Positions 16,362 through 24,394 of a DNA stretch of 24,394 nucleotides are shown in pieces. Both the position numbers and the translations under genes were made by a program. The DNA comes from UBA3263 sp964528425 (GTDB taxonomy: Bacteria; Bacteroidota; Bacteroidia; Bacteroidales; Muribaculaceae), in assembly GCA_964528425.1 (NCBI GenBank), contig CAZGTD010000027.1, forward strand, positions 1 through 24,394, read 5' to 3'. The stretch's first letter is position 1; each line of letters opens with the position of its first letter. The notes beneath the pieces were generated by a model that was given only the letters and a program-made list of their open reading frames with translations, did no database searches and was not told the DNA's origin.

Positions 16362-18358
16362 AACTCAAATCGATTATGCCTTTTGCATTAGCCGCAGCCG
16401 CTATGGTCGGCTGTAAACACGCAACCCCCGACCCTGAAATCAACTATAATGTTGACCGTTTTGCCGACATTGAAGTGCTCCGCTACACTGTGCCGGGCTT
16501 TGACTCCCTGACTCTCAATCAGAAGAAACTCATTTATTATCTGCAGGAAGCCGCAATCACCGGCCGCGATATTATTTGGGATCAGAATTGCAAGTATAAC
16601 TTGCCGATACGCGACATGATAGAAGGGGTATACACCTCATATAAGGGTTCGAAAGACGACGAAAACTATCGTGCTTTTGAAACCTATCTGAAGCAAGTTG
16701 AATTCGCCAATGGTATTCACCATCATTATTCGATGGATAAGTTCCAGCCGCAATTCTCGCGCGAATGGTTTGAGCAGCAGGTTGAAGCCGCCGGTGTGAA
16801 ACCCGAAAACTTCAGCGAGCTCGCGGAAGTTATGTTTAACCCGGAAATAATGGCCAAGCGTGTTAACCAAGCCGATGGCGTAGACCTCATCGCAACCTCT
16901 GCTTGCAACCTCTACGGCGGCGGTATAACCATGGAAGAGGTTGAAGATTACTATGCCAAACTAAAGGACCCAAAAGATCCGACTCCTATCAGCTATGGTC
17001 TGAACTCGCGCCTGGTCAAGCAGCCCGACGGCACTATAGTTGAAGACGTCTATAAGGTTGGCGGCGTTTATTCGCCCTATATTGAAAAGATCGTTGCATT
17101 GCTGACCGAGGCCTCAAAATATGCCGAAAATGATCGTCAGAAAGATTATATTGAAAAGCTCATTTCATTCTATCAGACCGGGTCACTGAAGACTTTCGAC
17201 GATTATTCGATTGCCTGGGTTGAAGACACGGATTCTGACGTTGATTTCATCAATGGCTTTATTGAAAGTTATGGTGATCCTCTCGGAATGACCGGCCAAT
17301 ATGAAAGTATTGTAAATTTCAAAAACAAGGAGGCCAGTCAGCGAACCGAAACCGTAAGCGCCAACGCTCAGTGGTTTGAAGATCACTCGCCGGTCGACGA
17401 ACGGTTCCGTAAGCCGGAGGTTAAAGGCGTGAGCGCCAAGGTTATTACAGCGGCTATTCTTGCCGGCGACTCATATCCGGCAACTCCTATCGGCATTAAC
17501 CTGCCTAACGCAAACTGGATTCGCGCCGCTCATGGCTCCAAGTCGGTTACTATCGAAAATATTACCGAGGCATACGATATTGCAGCGCAGGGCAACGGTT
17601 TCTCTGAAGAATTTGTAATAGACGAGCCCACGCGCCAGCTCATTGCAGACTATGGGTTCGTTACAGACAATATGCACACAGACCTGCACGAGTGCCTGGG
17701 CCACGGTTCAGGCCGCCTGCTCCCCGGTGTTGACCCCGACGCGCTGAAAGCTCACGGTTCGACTCTTGAGGAGGCTCGCGCCGATCTGTTTGCCCTTTAT
17801 TATCTGGCCGACCCGAAGCTGCTCGAGCTCGGTCTGCTTGATAACCCCGAGGCGTATAAGGCTGAATATTATAAATATATGATGAATGGCCTGATGACTC
17901 AGCTCGTTAGAATTGAGCCGGGCAAGGATGTTGAGGAAGCGCACATGCGCAACCGTCAGCTGATTGCCAAGTGGGTATTTGAGAAGGGTGCCGACAACAA
18001 TGTTGTCGAGCTGGTGAAGAAAGATGGCAAGACTTATGTTAAGATTAACGACTACGATGCTTTGCGCAACTTATTCGGTCAACTTCTTGCCGAAATTCAG
18101 CGCATAAAGAGCGAAGGCGATTATGAGGCCGGCCGTTTGCTGGTTGAAAATTACGCTGTTAAGGTTGATCCTGACCTTCACAAAGAAGTTCTCGAACGCT
18201 ATTCTGCCTTGGGCATTGCGCCCTACAAGGGTTTTGTGAATCCGGTTTATACGCTGGAAAAGAATGCCGATGGCGAAATAACCGATGTTAAGGTATCTTA
18301 TACCGAAGACTTCCTGCCTCAGGTTCTTCGCTATTCAAAGGAATATACTGCAAAATGA
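16358..18358 (+). CDS. Dipeptidyl peptidase III (M49) lipoprotein
   Basis: A 666-residue zinc exopeptidase that removes dipeptides from the N-terminus of short peptides. The M49 zinc motif is visible as HECLGH (444-449) and the third ligand lies in EEARAD (471-476), which is the Bacteroidetes form of the family. The N-terminus is a lipoprotein signal with a lipobox ending AMVGC (Cys19), so the enzyme should be anchored on the periplasmic side of a membrane. The N-terminal region (35-135) is typical for bacterial members. It overlaps both neighbours by ATGA. A second-position Cys instead of Leu in the HExxGH motif is a mild variation. Confidence 0.92.
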   Translation: MKLKSIMPFALAAAAMVGCKHATPDPEINYNVDRFADIEVLRYTVPGFDSLTLNQKKLIYYLQEAAITGRDIIWDQNCKYNLPIRDMIEGVYTSYKGSKDDENYRAFETYLKQVEFANGIHHHYSMDKFQPQFSREWFEQQVEAAGVKPENFSELAEVMFNPEIMAKRVNQADGVDLIATSACNLYGGGITMEEVEDYYAKLKDPKDPTPISYGLNSRLVKQPDGTIVEDVYKVGGVYSPYIEKIVALLTEASKYAENDRQKDYIEKLISFYQTGSLKTFDDYSIAWVEDTDSDVDFINGFIESYGDPLGMTGQYESIVNFKNKEASQRTETVSANAQWFEDHSPVDERFRKPEVKGVSAKVITAAILAGDSYPATPIGINLPNANWIRAAHGSKSVTIENITEAYDIAAQGNGFSEEFVIDEPTRQLIADYGFVTDNMHTDLHECLGHGSGRLLPGVDPDALKAHGSTLEEARADLFALYYLADPKLLELGLLDNPEAYKAEYYKYMMNGLMTQLVRIEPGKDVEEAHMRNRQLIAKWVFEKGADNNVVELVKKDGKTYVKINDYDALRNLFGQLLAEIQRIKSEGDYEAGRLLVENYAVKVDPDLHKEVLERYSALGIAPYKGFVNPVYTLEKNADGEITDVKVSYTEDFLPQVLRYSKEYTAK

Positions 18359-18924
18359 GCGATTTAGAGCAGGCATTGGACGTTGTTAAGCGTGGAGGCG
18401 TTATTCTCTATCCCACCGACACGGTATGGGGTTTGGGGTGTGACGCCACTAACCCGCGCGCCGTTGAGCGTATCTACGAAATCAAGCAACGTTCCGACGC
18501 CAAAGCTCTGATAACCCTTATCGGCTCCGCCGATGATCTTGAGCGATGGGTTGATGGAGTGCCGGAAGTAGCGTACCAACTGCTGGAGGCTGCGGTTGAG
18601 CCCTTGACAGTTATCTACGACCGCGCTCTCGTGCCCCCGCTCGCCCCGAATTTGCCGGCGGCAGATGGCTCGTTGGCAGTCCGCGTTACCGATTCGGCCT
18701 TTTGCAAGGAGTTGTGCCGCAGGCTCCGGCGTCCGCTCGTAAGCACTTCGGCCAATATTTCGGGCTACCCAGCTCCCGGCCGGTTTGCCGATATTGACCG
18801 GCGTATTATCAACGCGGCCGACTATGTGTGCACCACCGGACGCCGCGCCATAGGAGAGCCACGCAAGCCCTCAACCATTATGAAACTTACCGAAAGCGGA
18901 ATCATTAAAATTATCAGACCTTGA
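18355..18924 (+). CDS. tsaC: L-threonylcarbamoyladenylate synthase, TsaC/YrdC family
   Basis: A 189-residue cytoplasmic enzyme that makes threonylcarbamoyl-AMP from threonine, bicarbonate and ATP for the t6A37 tRNA modification. The YrdC fold is clear: YPTDTVWGLGCDA (19-31), IYEIKQRSDAK (40-50, the KxR nucleotide motif), SLAVRV (106-111) and VSTSANISG (129-137). The length fits the short TsaC type without a Sua5 C-terminal domain. It overlaps the peptidase gene by ATGA and its TGA overlaps the TTG start of the sugar transferase. Within YrdC-like proteins, a YciO-type function cannot be fully excluded. Confidence 0.9.
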   Translation: MSDLEQALDVVKRGGVILYPTDTVWGLGCDATNPRAVERIYEIKQRSDAKALITLIGSADDLERWVDGVPEVAYQLLEAAVEPLTVIYDRALVPPLAPNLPAADGSLAVRVTDSAFCKELCRRLRRPLVSTSANISGYPAPGRFADIDRRIINAADYVCTTGRRAIGEPRKPSTIMKLTESGIIKIIRP

Positions 18925-20354
18925 TAAGCCTTAACCTTAAAATTCAAAATCGCCTGCGCCTGGTTTATGTGCTCACCGACCTGCTCACAAGCTCGTTGGC
19001 GATTCTGATTTTTAATAGGTTTCGCTATGAGGTTACTAATGTTCAGGGTACTTTCGGAGAGTTCTACCACACTGTTTTCGTTTGGTCAGGGCAGATTTTT
19101 TTCCCGATCATGCTGCTGGCCCTTTATTGGCTATCCGGTTATTATAACGATGTTTACCGTCGCTCTCGAGCCCAGGAACTGATTCTTACACTCTCTTCCT
19201 CGATTATCGGCACTCTGATAATTTTCTTCCTGGCGGTTGTTAATGATGCTCCGTGGCAGCGCGTAGATGTTTTTGAGCGCCTGTCGGTAACGGTAGCGAT
19301 AATTTTTATTTGTGTATATTGCGGGCGATTCCTGATAACCCGAACGGTCGTGAGGGCTGTCCACGACCGCAATAATACCGATGCTGCCGTTATGGTCGGC
19401 ACCGATGCCGATGCCTATGAACTTGCACACCGCATAAATTCGCTGCGCAAGGGAATGGGAATAAAAATAGTTGCTTTTGCACGGCTTACTCAGAATTCTC
19501 CGGTTGATTCCCGATGTCGCGAGCTTGAGATTATTGCGCGCCGGGATGTTCGCCATTATTGTGTAAACCACGCGATTACCAACTTGATTCTTACTCCACG
19601 GGCGTTGACCGATGGCATTGACCTGGCAGATTTCATGAGAATGGCCTTTGATATCAATGGCGGTTTACTTATGAGTCCCGACCTCAATACGGTTGCGTTG
19701 GCTTCAGGCCGGCAATTCAACGTAGTCGGTGAACCGTTGGTGTGTATATCCGCACCAAATATTTCAGCATCCACTGCCAACATTAAGCGGATGATCGACG
19801 TAATAGCCTCGGCCTTGGCGCTGATTCTGCTTATTCCTGTTTTTGCTATTATCAGTCTGATTATCAAGCTTGACTCTCCGGGCCCCGTTTTGTTTCGCCA
19901 GAAGCGGTTGGGTCTGGGTGGCCGACCGTTTACGATTCTAAAGTTCCGTTCAATGGTCAACAATGCCGAGACCGACGGCCATGCCCGCCTGACCGTTGAC
20001 GATGACCCACGAATTACCCGCTTCGGGCACTTCTTACGCAAATACCGCATAGATGAATTGCCGCAGTTCGTAAACGTGTTCCGCGGAGAAATGTCGCTTG
20101 TTGGCCCACGACCCGAGCGTAGGGAATTTGCCGAGCGCATAGCGGCCAGAGTGCCAATATACCCAATGCTTTATCAGGTCCGGCCGGGTCTAACATCGTG
20201 GGGCATGGTGCGCTTCGGCTACGCCTCAAGCGTTGATGAAATGGTTGAGCGCCTGCGCTACGACCTTATATATCTTGAAAGTATTTCAATTTCAACCGAT
20301 TTGAAGATTCTGCTCCACACGGTAAATACCGTTTTGAGCGGCAGGGGAAAGTAG
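18921..20354 (+). CDS. Polyprenyl-phosphate sugar-1-phosphate transferase (WbaP/PglC superfamily)
   Basis: A 477-residue inner-membrane enzyme that moves a hexose-1-phosphate from a nucleotide sugar to undecaprenyl phosphate, the first step of a surface glycan. Membrane segments lie at about 14-32, 55-72, 92-108 and 122-140, followed by a CoA-binding-like nucleotide fold (150-280), a re-entrant hydrophobic helix (290-314) and the catalytic domain. The latter has KFRSM (341-345), the Asp378-Glu379 dyad in DELPQ, VGPRPE (394-399) and RPGLTSW (421-427). The start is a TTG that overlaps the tsaC stop (TTGA); no ATG is available before the conserved N-terminal membrane segment, which supports it. 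The sugar is not predictable. No other glycan genes adjoin except licD. Confidence 0.92.
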   Translation: MISLNLKIQNRLRLVYVLTDLLTSSLAILIFNRFRYEVTNVQGTFGEFYHTVFVWSGQIFFPIMLLALYWLSGYYNDVYRRSRAQELILTLSSSIIGTLIIFFLAVVNDAPWQRVDVFERLSVTVAIIFICVYCGRFLITRTVVRAVHDRNNTDAAVMVGTDADAYELAHRINSLRKGMGIKIVAFARLTQNSPVDSRCRELEIIARRDVRHYCVNHAITNLILTPRALTDGIDLADFMRMAFDINGGLLMSPDLNTVALASGRQFNVVGEPLVCISAPNISASTANIKRMIDVIASALALILLIPVFAIISLIIKLDSPGPVLFRQKRLGLGGRPFTILKFRSMVNNAETDGHARLTVDDDPRITRFGHFLRKYRIDELPQFVNVFRGEMSLVGPRPERREFAERIAARVPIYPMLYQVRPGLTSWGMVRFGYASSVDEMVERLRYDLIYLESISISTDLKILLHTVNTVLSGRGK

Positions 20355-20357
20355 CCT

Positions 20358-22175
20358 ATGTCTGAAACCTCGACCGAACATTTCGCCTATAAGTCTGAGC
20401 GCGTCAACCGTGCTCTTCTCCGCTTTTTGCGATGGCGTCAGCACCACATGAGCGAAAAATCTTTCGTTTTGATTCTGGCGCTGATAATTGGTGTTTTGTG
20501 TGGTTTCGCAGCTCTGCTTCTGAAGTGGATGATACATTTTATTGCGCATTCGCTCACCGGCAGTTTTTCGAATGTTGGCGCAAACTATCTCTATTTTGTG
20601 TTTCCGGTCATAGGCATTTTGATTGTGGCGCTTTATGTTCGCTATGTTGTTCGCGACAATATTTCGCATGGCGTTACGCGCGTATTGCAGGCAATTTCGC
20701 AGAACAAGTCGCGCCTGAAAGCCCACAACATGTACACCTCGCTCGTTGCCAGCTCGATAACTATCGGTTTTGGCGGTTCGGTCGGTGCGGAGGGCCCGAT
20801 TGTTTATACCGGAGCGGCAATCGGTTCGCAGCTGGGCTCATTTTTTAGAATGTCGCCGCGAGTGCTGATGATGCTCGTGGGGTGTGGGGCGGCAGCCGGC
20901 ATAGCCGGAATTTTTAAGGCTCCGATTGCCGGAATGCTGTTTACGCTTGAGGTGCTGATGATTGACCTTACGGCGGCTTCAGTTATGCCGCTGCTTATTT
21001 CGTCGATTACCGCTGCAACGGTTGCCTACACGTTTTCAGGCTATGATTTCGAATTCTTTTTTATTCAGAGCGAAGGTTTTTCAACTACCAGAATACCTTT
21101 TGTAATTCTGCTTGGTGTAGTATGCGGCTTTTCGTCGCTCTATTTCACTAAGGTGATGAATATGATGGAAAATATGTTTTCCAAACTTAAAAAACCTTGG
21201 GTGAAATTTTTGGTGGGCGGTTCGATTCTTTCTCTGCTCGTGTTTCTTTTCCCTCCGCTCTATGGCGAAGGTTATGGAGCTATCATAGATTTGCTTGGCG
21301 GAGATCCGAGTCAGGTCGTTACCGCGTCGGTGTTTTACCATGAAAATACTTCAGCACTGGCTATTATACTGTTTATTCTGGCAATAGTGCTGATGAAGGC
21401 TTTCGCTACTTCGGCAACCAATGGAGCGGGTGGAGTCGGCGGAACTTTTGCGCCTTCGCTTTTCGTCGGATGTCTGACCGGTTTTTTGTTTGCCTACGCA
21501 TGCAATGATTTTTTCGGATTGGATTTGTCGACCAAAAATTTCGCGTTGATGGGAATGGCCGGTGTTATGAGCGGGGTTATGCACGCTCCATTGATGGGCA
21601 TTTTCCTTACGGCCGAATTAACTGGAGGATATAATCTTTTTCTGCCGCTGCTGATTGTAAGCACAATTGCTTACGGTACCATTAAGATTTTTGAACCATA
21701 CAGCATCTATACCATGCGTCTGGCCCAGCGCGGTGAACTGCTTACGCATCATAAGGATAAGGCGGTTTTGACGCTTTTGAAAATGGATTCAGTAGTGGAA
21801 ACAGATTTTCTGAAGGTCAGCCCCGATATGTGTTTAAAAGAGATGTGTGACGTAATCTCTCAGTCGACGCGTAATCTCTTTCCGGTTGTAGATAAGGATG
21901 ATATGCTTGTCGGGGTAGTTTTGCTCGACGATATACGCAATATTATGTTCCGGCCGGATTTGTACAGGAGAATGTATGTTAACAAATTTATGACTACCCC
22001 TGCAGCAAAAATTACGCTCGGCCAAAACATGGAGGCAGTTATGAAAACATTTGATGCAACCGGTGCCTGGAACCTGCCGGTAGTTGATGCCCGGGGACGC
22101 TATGTGGGCTTCGTGAGCAAATCTAAAATCTTTAATTCTTATCGCCGGGTACTGCTCCACTATTCCGAGGACTGA
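20358..22175 (+). CDS. ClC family chloride channel/transporter with two CBS domains
   Basis: A 605-residue polytopic inner-membrane protein. Family motifs are GSVGAEGPIV (140-149, with the gating Glu145), GCGAAAGIAGIFKAPIAG (175-192), FTLE (195-198) and GAGGVGGTFAPSLF. The C-terminal 130 residues hold two CBS domains (about 476-600), which usually sense adenine nucleotides. Two positions differ from E. coli ClC-ec1: the anion-binding GSGIP is replaced by SHGVT (103-107), and the position of the proton glutamate 203 is Val199. The protein may therefore be a channel or use another proton route; this is inference. It starts three bases after the sugar transferase stop and its 3' end overlaps the licD-like gene on the other strand by 16 bases. 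Confidence 0.93.
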   Translation: MSETSTEHFAYKSERVNRALLRFLRWRQHHMSEKSFVLILALIIGVLCGFAALLLKWMIHFIAHSLTGSFSNVGANYLYFVFPVIGILIVALYVRYVVRDNISHGVTRVLQAISQNKSRLKAHNMYTSLVASSITIGFGGSVGAEGPIVYTGAAIGSQLGSFFRMSPRVLMMLVGCGAAAGIAGIFKAPIAGMLFTLEVLMIDLTAASVMPLLISSITAATVAYTFSGYDFEFFFIQSEGFSTTRIPFVILLGVVCGFSSLYFTKVMNMMENMFSKLKKPWVKFLVGGSILSLLVFLFPPLYGEGYGAIIDLLGGDPSQVVTASVFYHENTSALAIILFILAIVLMKAFATSATNGAGGVGGTFAPSLFVGCLTGFLFAYACNDFFGLDLSTKNFALMGMAGVMSGVMHAPLMGIFLTAELTGGYNLFLPLLIVSTIAYGTIKIFEPYSIYTMRLAQRGELLTHHKDKAVLTLLKMDSVVETDFLKVSPDMCLKEMCDVISQSTRNLFPVVDKDDMLVGVVLLDDIRNIMFRPDLYRRMYVNKFMTTPAAKITLGQNMEAVMKTFDATGAWNLPVVDARGRYVGFVSKSKIFNSYRRVLLHYSED

Positions 22176-22966
22176 TCGGGTTTGATGTGGGTGTGGAAAG
22201 TCGAGGGTAGGGTAAGGTAGTCGCCGTAGAGATCGCGTAGGTAAGAATCATAGCGGGCAGGTATGGGGAGCATAGTGTCTTCAAACTTTACGCGTATGGT
22301 AGATGAAACGTCGGCGATATTACGTTCCCGCGTAAATAGCGAGCCGGGTGCATGGCGCAGCTTTCCGTTCGGGCGTATGCGTTGAATCAAGTTAACCGCA
22401 GGGGTTATGATTCGGCTGAAAAACCATAGCGCAGGCCGAAGCATAAATTTTCTGACGGCCGGAGAACGTTTGGCCGACAGAGGGCGCACAATGTAGAGTT
22501 GATAGAGATTGACTGCCTTGTCGAGCCATAGTGAAGATGACGGGCGCAGATGGAAAACGTCGACAAACAGGCCGCGATATTTGTAGTCATGGCCATATGG
22601 GTCGTTTTCTTCAATTTCGGAGCTGAGGTCGCGGATTTTGGGGTTTGGATTGGAGTATGCCGGGTCAGTGTGAATATCCTGCCATGCAAAGGGGGGATTT
22701 TCCAGCGCAAGCCATGCCGAGCGCAATCGGCGGAAGTCGGGCTCAAGCAGTTCAATGTCAACATCATCGTCCCAGGGAATGAACCCTTCATGGCGTACCG
22801 CGCCAAGGCATGTGCCCGAGCTGAGCCAATAAGGAATTGCGTTTTCGCAGCATACGCGGTCAATGAATTTCAATATTTCAAGCATGCGTAACTGGCGGTT
22901 TCGCAGTTGCGAGCCGTCGGGGTTGAAGCGTGCGCGCAGTTCAGCTTGTTGATTGGCAGGAATCAT
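22160..22966 (-). CDS. LicD family nucleotidyl/phosphocholine transferase-like protein
   Basis: A 268-residue cytoplasmic protein with the LicD signature YWLSSGTCLGAVRHEGFIPW followed by DDDVD (66-70), which includes the metal-binding aspartates of the nucleotidyltransferase-type fold. LicD proteins transfer phosphocholine, or related phospho-groups, onto surface glycans; the acceptor is unknown and no licA/licC partners are near. The start ATG at 22966 lies about 20 bases after the structured RNA at 22987-23177, so that RNA could be its leader. The 3' end overlaps the ClC gene. Confidence 0.9.
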   Translation of the reverse strand: MIPANQQAELRARFNPDGSQLRNRQLRMLEILKFIDRVCCENAIPYWLSSGTCLGAVRHEGFIPWDDDVDIELLEPDFRRLRSAWLALENPPFAWQDIHTDPAYSNPNPKIRDLSSEIEENDPYGHDYKYRGLFVDVFHLRPSSSLWLDKAVNLYQLYIVRPLSAKRSPAVRKFMLRPALWFFSRIITPAVNLIQRIRPNGKLRHAPGSLFTRERNIADVSSTIRVKFEDTMLPIPARYDSYLRDLYGDYLTLPSTFHTHIKPDQSSE

Positions 22967-22986
22967 AATCGTATGGGTAATAGAAA

Positions 22987-23177
22987 GGCCTCCCCATGAG
23001 TGATGTGGAAGAAACTCGAAATAGACAGGATTTGAGCGCTTTGCGGATCTCTGTAATCTGCCTTGGTGACCGAAGTCACGCCCTCCGTCGGAGGGTGGAG
23101 CCCGCCATCAATCCGAAAAGCATGTCTCGGGTTTCTAATAGGATTGAAGAGTTTCCCAATCTTACTCAGGGGAGGCC
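22987..23177 (-). ncRNA. Putative structured RNA of about 190 nt, identity unknown
   Basis: Read on the minus strand, this region folds into six nested helices without conflict. P1 pairs 23177-23164 with 23001-22987 (14 pairs, one bulge). P2 pairs 23155-23149 with 23017-23011 (GAAACUC/GAGUUUC). P3 is a hairpin pairing 23147-23141 with 23114-23108. P4 pairs 23105-23098 with 23051-23043, with a small internal loop. P5 is CCCUCC-GAC-GGAGGG (23095-23081). P6 is GUGAC-UUCG-GUCAC (23079-23066), a C(UUCG)G tetraloop that exists only on this strand and so sets the orientation. P1 is followed by UUUCUAUU, terminator-like. No clear promoter was found. It may be a free RNA, such as a 6S-type RNA, or a leader of the licD-like gene. 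The only reading frame over it is a short plus-strand one (22996-23187) without recognisable features. Confidence 0.6.
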
Positions 23178-23190
23178 AATAATGTAATTA

Positions 23191-23214
23191 AATAACGGCC
23201 CGGAGGCCGTTATT
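23191..23214 (-). terminator. Terminator hairpin after frdB
   Basis: AATAACGGCC (23191-23200) and GGCCGTTATT (23205-23214) form a perfect 10-base-pair stem with a four-base loop, three bases after the frdB stop codon. On the minus strand it is followed by TTAATTACATT, a moderate T-rich tail. It should end the fumarate reductase transcript and separate it from the structured RNA downstream. Confidence 0.75.
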
Positions 23215-23216
23215 GT

Positions 23217-23966
<750 letters not shown>

Positions 23967-23999
23967 TGCTGTATAAAGATTTTTTGAAAGGTGAAGATT

Positions 24000-24394
24000 T
24001 TACGATTTGTAGTTACGGGTCTGAACCTTGATGGCCTCGTAGTGCAGCGGTTCCTTAATGAGTTCGGGAGCTTTGTCTACACCCTGGAAGTCCCAGCACG
24101 AAACGTAGAAGAAGTTTTCGTCGTCGCGTTTTGCTTCGCCTTCTTCGGTCTGGTATTCTTCGCGGAAGTGGCCGCCGCAGCTTTCGTTGCGGTTCAGTGC
24201 ATCGTAGGCGATGAGTTCACCCATTGTAATGAAGTCGCGCAGACGGAATGCCTTGTCGAGCTCATTGTTGTAGCCTTCGGCAGTTCCCGGAACATAAAGG
24301 TCGGTTTCAAATACCTTGCGGATTTCCTTGAGCTTGGTGAGAGCGGTTTCGAGGCTTTCCTTGGTGCGGGCCATGCCAACGTATTCCCACATAA
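24000..24394 (-). CDS. frdA: Fumarate reductase/succinate dehydrogenase flavoprotein subunit, C-terminal part
   Basis: The last 130 or so residues of the flavoprotein subunit; the gene continues beyond the right edge, so the visible Met at 24392 is internal (MWEYVGMARTKESL). The C-terminal helical domain is recognised by LRDFITMGELIAYDAL and ESCGGHFREEYQTEEG, the conserved segment around the substrate-gating region, and by DDENFFYVSCWDF. In the intact enzyme this subunit holds covalent FAD and the dicarboxylate site. It is co-transcribed with frdB, 33 bases downstream; a cytochrome b subunit gene would be expected upstream, outside the window. Confidence 0.93.
   Translation of the reverse strand, partial: MWEYVGMARTKESLETALTKLKEIRKVFETDLYVPGTAEGYNNELDKAFRLRDFITMGELIAYDALNRNESCGGHFREEYQTEEGEAKRDDENFFYVSCWDFQGVDKAPELIKEPLHYEAIKVQTRNYKS

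Noticed and set aside
22987..23177. Terminal inverted repeats of a small mobile element (MITE)
   Set aside because: The 14-bp inverted ends could suggest this, but no flanking target duplication was seen and the internal nested helices with a UUCG loop fit an RNA better. Other copies in the genome would reopen this.
22996..23187. 63-codon plus-strand frame across the structured RNA region
   Set aside because: No recognisable protein features; the base pairing on the minus strand explains the sequence better.

Overview
The window looks like chromosomal DNA of a gut-type Bacteroidales bacterium, most likely Muribaculaceae or a close relative. The grounds are Bacteroidetes-type promoters (a TTG/TTTG box, about 20 bases, then TAnnTTTG), few Shine-Dalgarno sites, type IX secretion-style C-terminal domains, an HU-CCDC81/SPOR protein, an M49 dipeptidyl peptidase III lipoprotein and a fumarate reductase of the Bacteroidetes type. 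The family-level guess is inference. No tRNA, rRNA, CRISPR array, insertion sequence or phage gene was seen. Coding density is very high and no gene-free stretch exceeds about 250 bases.

Layout. (1) 1-149: intergenic, with a possible leftward promoter cut by the window edge. (2) 150-6024, minus strand: a beta-carbonic anhydrase gene followed 22 bases later by a 1769-residue DUF4011/superfamily 1 helicase/Vsr-like nuclease/DUF3320 protein, which resembles the Hhe single-gene defence systems. (3) 6177-6752: a secreted cyclophilin-like protein. (4) 6828-11861: a tight five-gene operon encoding an HU/SPOR membrane protein, a secreted protein with a gliding/T9SS-type C-terminus, a U32-family tRNA hydroxylation protein, a HAD phosphatase and a FemAB/GNAT-like transferase. 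(5) 11933-12481, minus strand: a small outer-membrane beta-barrel. (6) 12584-22175: a seven-gene overlapping operon with dxr (isoprenoids), rseP (site-2 protease), rlmI-like rRNA methyltransferase, dipeptidyl peptidase III, tsaC-like t6A synthase, a polyprenyl-phosphate sugar transferase and a ClC channel/transporter with CBS domains. (7) 22160-22966, minus strand: a LicD-family transferase whose 3' end overlaps the ClC gene. (8) 22987-23177: a strongly structured putative RNA on the minus strand. (9) 23191-24394, minus strand: a terminator, the iron-sulfur subunit and the C-terminal part of the flavoprotein subunit of fumarate reductase/succinate dehydrogenase.

How it works together. Operon 6 combines envelope lipid precursors (dxr supplies undecaprenyl phosphate, used by the sugar transferase), envelope proteolysis and translation-quality genes, so it reads as a growth-linked housekeeping unit. 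The two main rightward operons start from promoters that share more than the usual consensus, including the palindrome TTTCGAAA at the same place. The two least ordinary items are the giant helicase-nuclease behind a carbonic anhydrase and the roughly 190-nt structured RNA between frdB and the licD-like gene.
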